From Natranaeroarchaeum sp042663585 (GTDB taxonomy: Archaea > Halobacteriota > Halobacteria > Halobacteriales > Natronoarchaeaceae), in the NCBI RefSeq assembly GCF_042663585.1, contig NZ_JBHTAN010000006.1:434001-498000 (forward strand): a DNA stretch of 64,000 nucleotides, given 5' to 3'. A program made the position numbers and the translations under genes. The notes beneath the pieces were generated by a model. It made no database searches. It worked only from the letters and a program-made list of their open reading frames with translations, and was not told the origin of the DNA. Positions 40,539 through 50,104 of the stretch are shown here, piece by piece (the stretch's first letter is position 1; the number at the start of each line of letters is the position of its first letter).

Positions 40539-40880
40539 ATGAGCAGCATGGACCATGCGGCTGACCGCGGCGAAAAGAAGGAACTCCGCAAGGAGCACCC
40601 AAGCGGATGGCTCTACCTCACGCAGCACGACGCAGTTCCGATACTCGTAGATGCGTTGCTCGATCTTCCGCCAAACCGCGAATTCAACAAAACTGAACTT
40701 GCAGAGCACGCCGGTGTCACACGCCAGACTGTCGGCAACTATACCGATCTTCTGCTTGAGGTCGAACTCATCGAGGAGGTTCCAGGCACGTCTCCACGTC
40801 GGTACCGGGTTGCAGACAGCGACGTCGTCCGGGAACTCTTCGAGTTGAACAGCGCGCTCAACAACGTCGGCGACGAGTAG
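40539..40880 (+). CDS. winged-helix regulator
   Basis: This is a 113-residue protein. After an acidic start (MDHAADRGEKKELRKEHPSG) comes DAVPILVDALLDLPPNREFN, then a clear HTH KTELAEHAGVTRQTVGNYTD and a wing LIEEVPGTSPRRYRVADS. This is a stand-alone transcriptional regulator in haloarchaeal style. I chose the ATG at 40539 because a TATA-like ATACTTATG lies about 30 nt before it. In-frame starts at 40512 and 40500 are possible. It probably controls itself and the divergent gene. Confidence 0.72.
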   Translation: MSSMDHAADRGEKKELRKEHPSGWLYLTQHDAVPILVDALLDLPPNREFNKTELAEHAGVTRQTVGNYTDLLLEVELIEEVPGTSPRRYRVADSDVVRELFELNSALNNVGDE

Positions 40881-40904
40881 CAGTCTGCCCGCTGGTAGAT
40901 TCTT

Positions 40905-41138
40905 TCACTCCCGCTTGGCTTCGCCAGCCCGCTCGACACACCGGTAGTGCTCGGCATCGAGTCCGGTCTCGCGAGCCGACTGTAGCTGGGACTCGACCAG
41001 CCTGTTCTGCTGTGGTCCCCATACCTCGGGTGGGTGCTCCTCGATAAACTCGACCCACCGACGAATCGCTTCCAGCCGGAGCTCCCGGTTGCGCTTGTGT
41101 TTCTCGTCGAGTCGGTCACGAAGATCTGAGTCGGTCAT
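40905..41138 (-). CDS. small helical protein coupled to nucleotidyltransferase, copy 1
   Basis: This 77-residue charged helical protein (MTDSDLRDRLDEKHKRNREL, LEAIRRWVEFIEEHPPEVWG, QSARETGLDAEHYRCVERAG) starts 23 bp inside the nucleotidyltransferase gene. Coupling of a nucleotidyltransferase and a small helical partner is typical of toxin-antitoxin modules, but the partner family is not one I can name. A second copy is at 39792. Confidence 0.68.
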   Translation of the reverse strand: MTDSDLRDRLDEKHKRNRELRLEAIRRWVEFIEEHPPEVWGPQQNRLVESQLQSARETGLDAEHYRCVERAGEAKRE

Positions 41139-41718
41139 AGTCGTCCTCGACAGCCAGTTTCCGCACCCATTTTTCGAGTTCCTCGGTCCTAAGGCTTTCC
41201 TCGAACAGCGCCACAAGGTGGGCCGCATCCTCGATGTCCGTGCGCGTTCCGAGGTAGAGCTTGTACGGGATCTGCAGTTCGAGCGGCCCGACCGGCAGTT
41301 CGGCGTCGCCAACCCGGGCAGTGATAGCTTGGTCAAGTGAGGCACGGTCCGCCTCGTCGTCGACGAACTTCGCCTCGATATGTGGGATTACCTGTTCGTC
41401 CGGCGCGACCCAGATATTGTCCCCGTCGCTCAACATCATGTGTAGATCGTCGAGCGGCATTGCAGGTCCCCACATGCCCTCGCGTTTCAGACGCTCGGCC
41501 AGGCGCTCACTCTCGGCTTCGTCGATCGGTTCGAGCAACACGTCGATGTCTTCGGTCGAGCGCGAGCGGCCGGTCAGGATCGCCAGATAGCCCGCGACGT
41601 AGACGTGTTCGATATTGAGGTCGTCGAGAATCTCGGTGAACGCGATCGCTAGCTCGTCGAGTTCGTTCGGTGGCCGATCGATGACGAGTTCGCCATCTAC
41701 AATCTCGATACCGCCCAT
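41116..41718 (-). CDS. DUF6036/AbiEii-type nucleotidyltransferase
   Basis: This is a 200-residue protein. The nucleotidyltransferase core reads NIEHVYVAGYLAILTGRSRS then TEDIDVLLEPID. The usual GG/GS is replaced by GY, and the DxD pair (D-I-D) is present. A later acidic strand lies in IPHIEAKFVDDE, and the C-terminal region has PLELQIPYKLYLGTRTDIED. I chose the ATG at 41718 (MGGIEIVDGEL). A strong TATA-like TTTATAAATAT sits about 20-28 nt upstream, giving a leaderless transcript. The gene overlaps the downstream small helical gene by 23 bp. It probably acts as the toxin of the pair. Confidence 0.75.
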   Translation of the reverse strand: MGGIEIVDGELVIDRPPNELDELAIAFTEILDDLNIEHVYVAGYLAILTGRSRSTEDIDVLLEPIDEAESERLAERLKREGMWGPAMPLDDLHMMLSDGDNIWVAPDEQVIPHIEAKFVDDEADRASLDQAITARVGDAELPVGPLELQIPYKLYLGTRTDIEDAAHLVALFEESLRTEELEKWVRKLAVEDDYDRLRSS

Positions 41719-42009
41719 AGTTGTGGCTCGCTCCCGATATTTATAAATCACTGTGCCCTCGCGAGGAGTCGACGGCCGACGCCCTCCGCTCGGAGGCCCG
41801 GTCGCTTTGTCGAGGACGCCCTCGCGTCGCGGTGAGCCTGCCGATGCCGGTAACCTAGTCTTTCACGGATCGCGTCGGATCGACGTCCCGGCACCGCTAT
41901 TGTTTAAATAGAGAGTCGGACGAACGTCTGACGGTAAGATTTTCCTAATTAGCCGATATCGGCCGTCTCAGACTATATGGCACGTCTTACCATACCCCGA
42001 AACCACCAC

Positions 42010-42026
42010 AAAGCATTTATAATAAT
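42010..42026 (+). promoter_or_regulatory. TATA region of the first surface-glycoprotein gene
   Basis: AAAGCATTTATAATAATGG contains a strong archaeal TATA box (TTTATAA) about 110 nt before the ATG at 42129. That implies a leader of about 80 nt, unlike most leaderless genes in this window. Another TATA-like GACTATATGG is at 41971. The rest of 41719-42128 holds no gene. Confidence 0.55.
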
Positions 42027-42128
42027 GGTTCAACCAATGTAATGTACCCCTACCCATGGTACCAGCAATTAGTATCACGTTATGCGTGAGAAAGCTGCTG
42101 TTGCCGACGACAACGAAATACAACACAC

Positions 42129-44549
42129 ATGACAAGTAATACAGAATCATATCGTGAGAAGGGACGCGCAGTGTTCCTGGCCGCGATGATGATTATGTCG
42201 ATTTTCGCCGCAGGTGCTGTCTTTGCGGGCAGCGCAGCAGCGAACGATGTAACAGCAGGCGATGACAGTGGTATAGATAGTCCAGTTTACGTTGGTCAGC
42301 AGGTCGCGCTGAATGATGTCAGCGACGACGCTGTTGTCGACCTCCTCAACCGAGATGGGAACTCTGTCAGCTCCCAGCTTGAATCGGACAATTCCGTCGT
42401 CTTCCAGACGGATGGTGTTTCCCCAGGCATCTACAAATTCGTAGATGACGGCCTGGCCGAGGACGCACAAGACCCGGACTGGCATCAACAGAACTTCGAG
42501 ATTGTTGAGCAGGATCTCAGCGCCAGTTTCACAGATTCCACGCTTGAGGAAGACTCTGATGACCTCAGCACTCTGGAAATCGAGTCCGATAACCGTGATC
42601 TAGCTGACTTCGATGTCGAAATCAGTGTTGACGGCTACGACAGTAGTGCTCTTGATAAGTTGGCTGATGGTACCGCTGGTACGGATTACACCCTGAACGA
42701 TGAAGACGACTCGATCACTGTCGCTGCCGATTCCGTTCCGGACTTCGACTTCACGGGCGAAGAACTCGGTGAAAACAACGTCACAGTTGATGTTGTTGAC
42801 ACGACGGCCTCCGCCAGTGGCACGCTCGAAGTAGTCGAGCCTGTGGACGCCAACATCGAATTCACCGAACCTGGCTTCGAAAGCGAACTCGGTGACGACG
42901 CCGAAGTTTCGTTTGTTGCGGACAACACCAACGAGGTATCCGTTCAGGTCGGTAACGCCGCTGACGTCAACTACGAGGCCATTCTGGACCTCTCCGGATT
43001 CAACGACGTTGCTGAGGGCGAAGAGGTAACTCTGACCCTCAACACCGCAGTGAACCCGGACGCTTCAGAGACTGACGGCGAGTACGACGCGTGGTCGGTC
43101 GACCACGAGGACGTCTCCATTGATACGGTCACTATCAACAATGGCATCGACACCGCACCGCTCGGTGCCGCCGACTACGAAGTGAGCCTCGGCCTCGACT
43201 CGTCCGACAACGGAGGAACGCAGGTCATCGATGATGAGCAGGACACTGCATTCCTGACGCTGACCGAGCGAACGCCGATCGGTCAGGATCTGACCACGTG
43301 GACGGCTCCCGACGGTGACGAGAACCTGAACCCAGAAGACTGGGAAGACGCACAGATTTCGACTACCGACAGCATCGCAGCAGGCGATGAGGTCGCAATG
43401 AGCTTCGAGGCAACCGGTGTTAACTCGTTCATCGAGACGGGTGATATCGGCGAGCAGGACGACCTCTCCCTCAAACTTGAAGAGCAGGACGACCGTCCGA
43501 ACGCGGAAGGTCAGTCGCTCTTTACTGAGGACGACACGCTCGACGCTACGATTCTGACCGTCAAGGACGGACAGGTCATCGTCGCTGTTAACAACGCTGA
43601 TGCGCTGAACGCTGGCTCGACCTACGACGCCACGTTCGCCATCAGCGGTGACAACGCTCTCGTCGGAGACAACGCAGAAGCTGACGACGAAACCTCCGAA
43701 GGTAGCTTCTCCGTTGAGGAGCGTACCATCGAATGGGACGACTCCGCTTCGGAAGTCGAAACTACCGCTAATGCGACCGCAACCGGTACGACCAACGTCG
43801 CACCCGGTACCGAAGTGACCACGCTCGCTCGAGCGTCCGGTGTCTTCGTCCAGCGACCGTCCACGACGGTTGCTGACGACGGTAGCTTCACGGCAACGCT
43901 CAACTTCGAGGGCGAAGAGGCTGACCAGAAGTTCACCCTCACCGCAACTGACACCAACGATGGCGACAACCAGGCCGAAATCACCTCGACCCTCGTTGAG
44001 GCAGGCCCCGAGCCTACCGCGACCTTCGAGGTCTCGGAGCTCAACCCTGAGGACGTGACAGTTAACCAGAGCGATCTGATCACTGTTACCGCGAACATCG
44101 CGAACACCGGCGACGCTGCAGGCACGCAGGACGTTGCCTTCACGCTCAACGGTGACGCGCTCGCAACTCAGGAAGTCTCCCTCGACGCTGGTGGCAGCAC
44201 CACCGTCGAATTCGCTGACGTCGACACCTCCGAGCTCGAAGGCGACTACGAGCACGGTGTCGCAACTGACGACGCCAGTCAGACCGCGACTCTGACCGTT
44301 AACGTCCCTGACGATACGACGGACGAGAACGGTGAGGAGAACGGTACCGAGAACGGTGAGGAGAACGGTACCGAGAACGGTACCGAGAACGGAACCGAGA
44401 ACGGTACCGAGAACGGTACCGAGAACGGTGGCGAGAACGGTACCGAGAACGGTGGCGAGGACACCGGTGACTCCCAGCCTGGCTTCGGCCTGATGGTCGC
44501 TGTCCTCTCGCTCTTCGGTGCTGCACTGCTCGCCCGCCGACACAACTAA
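42129..44549 (+). CDS. csg: S-layer-type major surface glycoprotein with PGF-CTERM
   Basis: This 806-residue exported protein has an N-terminal surface-glycoprotein signal (SYREKGRAVFLAAMMIMSIF then AAGAVFAGSAAA). Long acidic beta-rich domains with many NxS/T sequons follow. Near the end comes a low-complexity linker of ENGT/ENGE units (44320-44463), each NGT a potential N-glycosylation site. The C-terminus is DSQPGFGLMVAVLSLFGAAL then LARRHN, i.e. a PGF-CTERM motif, membrane helix and Arg tail, processed by archaeosortase and lipid-anchored. This is the hallmark of the haloarchaeal S-layer protein that forms the cell wall lattice. A larger homologue follows. Confidence 0.92.
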   Translation: MTSNTESYREKGRAVFLAAMMIMSIFAAGAVFAGSAAANDVTAGDDSGIDSPVYVGQQVALNDVSDDAVVDLLNRDGNSVSSQLESDNSVVFQTDGVSPGIYKFVDDGLAEDAQDPDWHQQNFEIVEQDLSASFTDSTLEEDSDDLSTLEIESDNRDLADFDVEISVDGYDSSALDKLADGTAGTDYTLNDEDDSITVAADSVPDFDFTGEELGENNVTVDVVDTTASASGTLEVVEPVDANIEFTEPGFESELGDDAEVSFVADNTNEVSVQVGNAADVNYEAILDLSGFNDVAEGEEVTLTLNTAVNPDASETDGEYDAWSVDHEDVSIDTVTINNGIDTAPLGAADYEVSLGLDSSDNGGTQVIDDEQDTAFLTLTERTPIGQDLTTWTAPDGDENLNPEDWEDAQISTTDSIAAGDEVAMSFEATGVNSFIETGDIGEQDDLSLKLEEQDDRPNAEGQSLFTEDDTLDATILTVKDGQVIVAVNNADALNAGSTYDATFAISGDNALVGDNAEADDETSEGSFSVEERTIEWDDSASEVETTANATATGTTNVAPGTEVTTLARASGVFVQRPSTTVADDGSFTATLNFEGEEADQKFTLTATDTNDGDNQAEITSTLVEAGPEPTATFEVSELNPEDVTVNQSDLITVTANIANTGDAAGTQDVAFTLNGDALATQEVSLDAGGSTTVEFADVDTSELEGDYEHGVATDDASQTATLTVNVPDDTTDENGEENGTENGEENGTENGTENGTENGTENGTENGGENGTENGGEDTGDSQPGFGLMVAVLSLFGAALLARRHN

Positions 44550-44600
44550 ACTCGACTGCAGTAGTTGAGTTCCCCTTTTCCGCATCGCGCGGATTTTTTT
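44550..44600 (+). terminator. terminator of the first surface-glycoprotein gene
   Basis: An imperfect hairpin (CTCGACTGC/GTAGTTGAG) is followed by CCCCTTTT, then a second stem CCGC ATCG CGCGG before a run of seven Ts. The same layout follows the second gene. The remaining 44600-44934 is AT-rich and non-coding, with a TATA-like GTAAATTATTAC near 44806. Confidence 0.7.
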
Positions 44601-44934
44601 GATGCACTGATGAACTAGTGCCGACAGTAGCTTTGGTGTTTCTTGAGTACTTGATCACATATCTAGATCTGGCCTCCACTTTTTGACATAACTACAAAAC
44701 TTTGTGGAACACTCATCTCATTCTTTGGTATTTGATTCTAAAAACTGTATAAAACTGTTTTAGAGTTCCTACGGCAAAATTTTGTCTGTGAAGAACTATA
44801 ACACCGTAAATTATTACTAATAGCATTCTGATGTAACGAATGCAATCCCTACCGTGGTAGTAGATATTAATTACCTTCTCGGACTCGTCCGGGGTGAGGA
44901 TTCTATTGCCACCAACCGACAGGATACTACAGAC

Positions 44935-47900
44935 ATGACAAACGACACAAAATCATATCGCGAGACAGGACGTGCGGTGCTTCTGACCACGATCATGGTA
45001 CTTTCGATGGTTGCTATGACTGCTACCCTTCCGGGTGCAGCGGTAGCCGAGGCAGCCACCGATGCGACTGTACAGTTCGATAATCAAGAACTCGCACAGG
45101 ATGACTCCATAAATGTGGACGTCGACACGAATGGAGATGCAACAGTTATACTGACTTATAATGATCCCAACGATGGCGATTCTACAAAAGTAGCGGGCAT
45201 CAATGGGGGTGCGAACAATATCGGTGCATCAGTCAATATCGGTATCGACGAGGGCTATCCTGACGGCCTACATGGTGCATACACTGTACACGTTTTCGAC
45301 GATAAGACTGCCAGTAGCGCAGGTCTCAGCGTCGGTGACGTAGTTGACGAGACAACGGCCAACGCCGCACTCGACGCTGACACGGCAGTTGTCGTTGCAG
45401 AAGGTGACGCAACCGAGGCATCCGTTCTTTTTGAGGGACAGGTCGGTAAGGGCAGCGAGGGCCCAGTTGAGGACATCACCATATCTGACATCGATGTCAA
45501 TGGAGATGCAACACTACTGCTGGAAACTGACTTTGGTGAGGGAGGCCAGTACATGCGTGGCAGTACCGAAGTTTCTACCGCGGATGATACAGCCACCATC
45601 ACACGAGAAACAGATGTAGGCGATAATGAGGGCACGTTCACAGTATACGCTGTTCCGACCAGTACTCTCAGTCAAAACTACGAGGACAGTTTGGGTGAAA
45701 TCTCTACGAGCACCCTGAACAGCGCGATTGCATCAGATGATGCCCCACTAGTTTGGGAAAGTAATCTCAGAAAGGGAGAAGTAAGTCTTCAGTCACAGGG
45801 CTCGACCTTTGATGGGACTATCGTTGCGGACGCAGATCTTCCCTCTGGACCCGAAGGTGCCGGATTTTATATAGTGACCGATGAATCCGGCACCATTGTT
45901 GATGCTGATCACGGTGTTTCGTCTGCAAGCTCTCAGATTTATGGGACGACCGACGGGGCTGGTGAACATACGTTCTACATCGTTGCGTACGCGGGACAAC
46001 CCCAGCCGGGAGATGGTATAGTGGGCGCACAAATATCCGACCGACAAAAGAAAGCGGTTATTAGCCAATCTACAGCGACTATATACGGTGCTGATATTTC
46101 AGTAGACGATCAAGTTCCGGACGAAAATACCGTCACAGTGGATACATATCTCGACCCCAATGATGAATATGTGGCTGTTATCCATGATGCTGAAAGTGAC
46201 GAAATCCTCGGCACCAGTGCTCCGACCACGGGCGACAAATCTCCAGAGGTGACTCTTGACGAACCACTTGACGCTGGATTCACCGATGTCTATGCGATGC
46301 TTCACTTCGCAGAAGATGACGGGTCTCCTGGAGACGGAATTCAGCGGCTTGAAGCAGGTGAATTGGTTGATGTAACGGATACCGCGACTCTCTCCGAGAC
46401 CTTTGTCGAGTTCGAGGATCAGGCTATCAACGAAAACAACGAGATCTTCGTGAATACGGCAGGTAGTGGCGCGGCAACTCTCGTGGCCACCTACGAAGAT
46501 TCAGCAGGAGATCTGATCGTGGCCGGCATCGCAGATGGTGCCAACGAAGAACAGTACGTGAATATCGAACTCGAAGATTTGGGTGGAGCACCGGGTACCC
46601 ATACCGTTCACGCGATCGATGGGCTGAACGGTGAAGAGATCGGTGATCCAATCAAATCAGAAACTAAAAACAACATTATCACTGCAGATACTGCAACGGC
46701 TTATGCAGCGGACGTGAACGTTGAAGATGCTGGCAACGATCAGGTAGACGGTGATATCGTCACTGTCAACTCTAGTAACCTGTCTCCTGCTGATGATTAC
46801 ACTATCGTCATACACGAAGCAACAGATGGTGAACTCCCAGTTCTTGGGTCGTCGCAAACGCTCAGTGGCTCTGCTGAGGATGTAGAAATTGAGATAGAGC
46901 CGCTGGCAGAAGATACTGAAGTTGTTGCGACACTCCATTACGACGGAAGTCCGAACGGAGAAATGATCCCCACAGCGGGCACATCTGCTACAGATAATCT
47001 GCCTACTGTCGTTTCCGATACGGCAGCAGTATCTCTTAACACCCCTGAAAATGCAATTCCAAAAAAAGCACTTGCAGGGATGACGATCTGGCAAGGCCAA
47101 GACCTCCATGTTGGTGTGTTTGATAGCAACCAGCTGGTTTCATTTGAGGAGCGTGCAACAGGGGAGTCCCTCGCTGGAGGTTTGGCAGACGATGACGGAA
47201 CCGTCTCATTCGATACCTCGGATGCTGAAGGCTTACATCTCTTAGAAGTCGACGACAACGCTGGAACTACGCATGGTCCGGTAGAGATCAAGGTGCAGGA
47301 AACCACCTTTGCATTTGACCAGGCGACAATCGAACAAGGTGAATCTGCAGGTCTGAAGTTTGTAGAGGACAACCGGAACGAACGGGTTGATGCTCGGATC
47401 CGCGGCGAGCGTGATGGCGAGGCGATTGATGCCGACACGCTCGCGGACATCTTCGACAGCGTCGATCAGAACGATGACGAGAACACGGTGACGGTTGCCG
47501 ACCTTGCTGTCGGCGACTCTATCGACGCCGAAATTGCCAACGATGCGGATCTTGGCCAGTACAATTTCACAGTCGCAGTCGCGGACACAACCGCCTCCGA
47601 CAGTGTGACTGTCGACGTCGTCGAGCCACGCGAAACGAATGTAAGCTTCGCCGAGAACCAGTACGAGGTTCAGAACGGCAACATCGCTCACATCAGTGTC
47701 AATGTCGACAACTACGACGACGACAACCTCTACGTTGTAGTGGGCAACGAAGAAGACGTGGCCTACGAGGAAGTCATCGAAGTGAGCAATCTCGGAGAGC
47801 ACAACGAGGACGAAGAGCTAGTCCTCACCTACAACACGTACTACCAGACCTGGGGCGTCGAGGACAGTGATGCCAAAGCCGACGCGTTCTACACCGTCTC

Positions 47901-49311
47901 TGGACTGTCCGACGAGATGCTCGACCCCGCCGACTACGAACTGAGGATCGCTAAGGACTACGATACTACAGAAGAAGCGCTCATCGACGAACTCGACACG
48001 ACGTTTATGATGCTCAGCGAGCATCAGCCGATCTCTCAAGCGCCCGCAACGATGCTGACGGCTCCGGCTGAAACCATCGAGGACGCTGAGGATCTCGAAG
48101 ATGCGACCCTCACCGAAACCGATACGATCGCTGCGGACGACGAGATGCTGATCAAAGTCGAAGCCGAGAGCGTCTATGGCTTCGCTTTCGAGGGAGACAG
48201 CGTCGAAACCTTCGGTCAAGGCCCGGGTGTCGTTGACGACATGCTGGTCAAGGTTGATAACCTCGAAAACGAGATCAATGTCGACGACGCTGGGGACTAC
48301 GGAACGTGGCAGGATGACTTCGAAGCCACTGTCGTCAAAGCAGATCAGGACGACGAAGAGCTAATTATCCTGATCGAAACTGACCTCCTCAAAATGAACA
48401 AGGAGTATCAGGCATTCGTGGAGATGTCTGAAGCCAGTCCGCTCTATGACGATTACCAGGACACGACCGGTGCGTTCACCATCGAAGAGCGTACCCTTGG
48501 GTGGAGCGACGAGGCCAGCGAAGCACCGACTACCGCGAACGCCGAACTGAACGGCACGACGAACGTCGCGGCAGGCACCGAGGTCGAGACCCTTGCCCGC
48601 AAGGCCGGTGTCTTCGTCACCACCCAGACCGTCGAAGTCACGGATGATGGAACGTTCACCACCGCCTGGGACTTCAGCGAACAGAACGCTGACCAGGAGT
48701 TCACGCTCCGTGCAACCGAAGCGTTCGATTCGGACAATCAGGACCAGATCACCTCGACATTCGTCGAGGCTGAGCAAGAAGAGTCCGAACTGTCCGTCGA
48801 CTTCGGCCAGGACACCTACGAAATCGATCAGGGTGATGCAGTCGATATCGACGTCACCGCCGTCGCAGGCGCTGACGGACTCGATGCCGACAACGTCACG
48901 CTCTCGCTCAACGGCGAGGAACTCGCCAGCGACGCTCTGACCGCCGATGCCGGTGCAAGTGACGGGGTCACCTTCACGCTCGACACCAACGCGGAGGACT
49001 TCCCCGAAGGCGACCACGATCTCGAAGTCGGCCTTCTCGACGCCTCCGGTGAGGCAACCCTGACCATCGTCGTCGAAGACGAGAACGGTGAGGAGAACGG
49101 CGCCGAGAACGGTGACGAAGAGAATGGCGATGAAGAAAACGGTGACGAGGAGAACGGAATGGAGAATGGCGATGAAGAGAACGGAACGGAGAACGGCGAC
49201 GAAGAGAACGGCAACGAGGAACCCAACAGTGACTCCCAGCCCGGCTTCGGCCTGATGGTCGCTGTCCTCTCGCTGCTCGGTGCCGCACTGCTCGCCCGCC
49301 GACACAACTAA
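44935..49311 (+). CDS. large surface glycoprotein with PGF-CTERM, paralogue of csg
   Basis: This 1458-residue protein has the same architecture as the upstream csg product. The signal is SYRETGRAVLLTTIMVLSMV then a cleavable region ending in AVAEA, and the C-terminus is DSQPGFGLMVAVLSLLGAAL then LARRHN. The linker (49078-49225) is built of ENGDEENG-type units. The first 780 residues or so contain about three repeats of a domain (VQFDNQELAQDDSINVDVDT, FVEFEDQAINENNEIFVNTA, and a related one near 45420) absent from csg. The rest aligns with csg (EERTLGWSDEASEAPTTANA). I use the ATG at 44935 (MTNDTKSYRE). Probably a second S-layer or cell-surface component. Confidence 0.88.
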   Translation: MTNDTKSYRETGRAVLLTTIMVLSMVAMTATLPGAAVAEAATDATVQFDNQELAQDDSINVDVDTNGDATVILTYNDPNDGDSTKVAGINGGANNIGASVNIGIDEGYPDGLHGAYTVHVFDDKTASSAGLSVGDVVDETTANAALDADTAVVVAEGDATEASVLFEGQVGKGSEGPVEDITISDIDVNGDATLLLETDFGEGGQYMRGSTEVSTADDTATITRETDVGDNEGTFTVYAVPTSTLSQNYEDSLGEISTSTLNSAIASDDAPLVWESNLRKGEVSLQSQGSTFDGTIVADADLPSGPEGAGFYIVTDESGTIVDADHGVSSASSQIYGTTDGAGEHTFYIVAYAGQPQPGDGIVGAQISDRQKKAVISQSTATIYGADISVDDQVPDENTVTVDTYLDPNDEYVAVIHDAESDEILGTSAPTTGDKSPEVTLDEPLDAGFTDVYAMLHFAEDDGSPGDGIQRLEAGELVDVTDTATLSETFVEFEDQAINENNEIFVNTAGSGAATLVATYEDSAGDLIVAGIADGANEEQYVNIELEDLGGAPGTHTVHAIDGLNGEEIGDPIKSETKNNIITADTATAYAADVNVEDAGNDQVDGDIVTVNSSNLSPADDYTIVIHEATDGELPVLGSSQTLSGSAEDVEIEIEPLAEDTEVVATLHYDGSPNGEMIPTAGTSATDNLPTVVSDTAAVSLNTPENAIPKKALAGMTIWQGQDLHVGVFDSNQLVSFEERATGESLAGGLADDDGTVSFDTSDAEGLHLLEVDDNAGTTHGPVEIKVQETTFAFDQATIEQGESAGLKFVEDNRNERVDARIRGERDGEAIDADTLADIFDSVDQNDDENTVTVADLAVGDSIDAEIANDADLGQYNFTVAVADTTASDSVTVDVVEPRETNVSFAENQYEVQNGNIAHISVNVDNYDDDNLYVVVGNEEDVAYEEVIEVSNLGEHNEDEELVLTYNTYYQTWGVEDSDAKADAFYTVSGLSDEMLDPADYELRIAKDYDTTEEALIDELDTTFMMLSEHQPISQAPATMLTAPAETIEDAEDLEDATLTETDTIAADDEMLIKVEAESVYGFAFEGDSVETFGQGPGVVDDMLVKVDNLENEINVDDAGDYGTWQDDFEATVVKADQDDEELIILIETDLLKMNKEYQAFVEMSEASPLYDDYQDTTGAFTIEERTLGWSDEASEAPTTANAELNGTTNVAAGTEVETLARKAGVFVTTQTVEVTDDGTFTTAWDFSEQNADQEFTLRATEAFDSDNQDQITSTFVEAEQEESELSVDFGQDTYEIDQGDAVDIDVTAVAGADGLDADNVTLSLNGEELASDALTADAGASDGVTFTLDTNAEDFPEGDHDLEVGLLDASGEATLTIVVEDENGEENGAENGDEENGDEENGDEENGMENGDEENGTENGDEENGNEEPNSDSQPGFGLMVAVLSLLGAALLARRHN

Positions 49312-49362
49312 ACTCGACTGCCGTAGTTGAGTTCCCTTTTCCGCACCGTGCGGATTTTCTTT
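49312..49362 (+). terminator. terminator of the second surface-glycoprotein gene
   Basis: CTCGACTGCCGTAGTTGAG, then CCCTTTT, then the stem CCGCA CCG TGCGG and ATTTTCTTTT. This is nearly the same as the terminator at 44550, consistent with tandem gene duplication. Confidence 0.7.
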
Positions 49363-49469
49363 TGCGTGCTACACCGGAGAGCGGTAGCACCGCCGAACTC
49401 CCAGTCGATACGGTCTGCCGTAGCCGTTAGCACACAAATGTATTAGTAGAGCCGCACGTACGATTGGAT

Positions 49470-49745
49470 ATGACGATCACCCAAGACGAAGGGGTTCTGG
49501 GGGGTGAGCCACGGATCGAGGGGACTCGAATTGCGGTTCGACAGGTCGCCGACATGGTGATCGACGGCGATCAGTCACCACCGCACGTGGCGGATCAACT
49601 CGACGTGGCGCTTGCTGCGGTGTACGAAGCACTCTCGTACTACTATGCACATCCCGACACGATGCGGGAGCTTGCGCGGGAGAACGCCGACGCGTTCGAG
49701 CGTGTTCGCGAAGCCGCACTGAAGCCGAAAGAGCCGGTATCGTGA
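49470..49745 (+). CDS. DUF433 antitoxin (VapB45-like)
   Basis: This 91-residue DUF433 protein starts MTITQDEGVLGGEPRIEGTR, continues IAVRQVADMVIDGDQSPPHV and VALAAVYEALSYYYAHPD, a compact winged-helix-like fold. DUF433 proteins are the antitoxins of DUF5615 (Mut7-C-like PIN) toxins. The ATG at 49470 fits the domain start. The toxin gene starts 4 bp inside this gene's end, so the two are translationally coupled. Both are intact, so the module is probably functional. Confidence 0.87.
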   Translation: MTITQDEGVLGGEPRIEGTRIAVRQVADMVIDGDQSPPHVADQLDVALAAVYEALSYYYAHPDTMRELARENADAFERVREAALKPKEPVS

Positions 49746-50104
49746 CTGTACAGTTTTTGCTTGACGAGCACGTCGGACGCGTTTTCGAGCGTGTGCTCCG
49801 GGAGCGTGGCTATGCTGTTTTGCAGGCAAAAGACCAGTTTGGAGAACGGACGACCGACGAATCGCTTGTTCGATGGTGTGAGAATAACGATACGATTCTC
49901 ATTTCCAACAACGCGAAAGATTTTGAGCAGCTACACAGGGAACTCGACCACGCTGGTATATTCTTGTATTACGATCAGGAGTTGCCGGATACTGATCCGG
50001 AAGGACTCGCACGTACCATCGAGTCGATTCTTGAACAGTACGGTACAACCGAGATCGAAAACCAGCTCGTCGATCTTGGAGAATGGTACCAATGGATCCA
50101 TTGA
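49742..50104 (+). CDS. DUF5615 PIN-like toxin (VapC45-like)
   Basis: This is a 120-residue protein of the DUF5615/Mut7-C group, a PIN-like nuclease fold. It has the start TVQFLLDEHVGRVFERVLRE with two acidic residues, AVLQAKDQFGERTTDESLVR, ILISNNAKDFEQLHRE and the tail LEQYGTTEIENQLVDLGEWY. The acidic residues at positions about 8-9 and in KDF match the expected active site. Translation starts at GTG overlapping the DUF433 gene. It probably cuts RNA when not bound by the antitoxin. Confidence 0.85.
   Translation: MTVQFLLDEHVGRVFERVLRERGYAVLQAKDQFGERTTDESLVRWCENNDTILISNNAKDFEQLHRELDHAGIFLYYDQELPDTDPEGLARTIESILEQYGTTEIENQLVDLGEWYQWIH

Noticed and set aside
44320..44463. ENGT/ENGE repeats as a novel element
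   Set aside because: These are known low-complexity, glycosylated linkers before PGF-CTERM tails in haloarchaeal surface proteins.
43065..44585. Long open frame antisense to the first surface-glycoprotein gene
   Set aside because: It mirrors the strong codon bias of the acidic sense protein, has no start context or domain, and covers exactly the sense gene. A similar shadow lies opposite the second surface-glycoprotein gene at 48361-49305.
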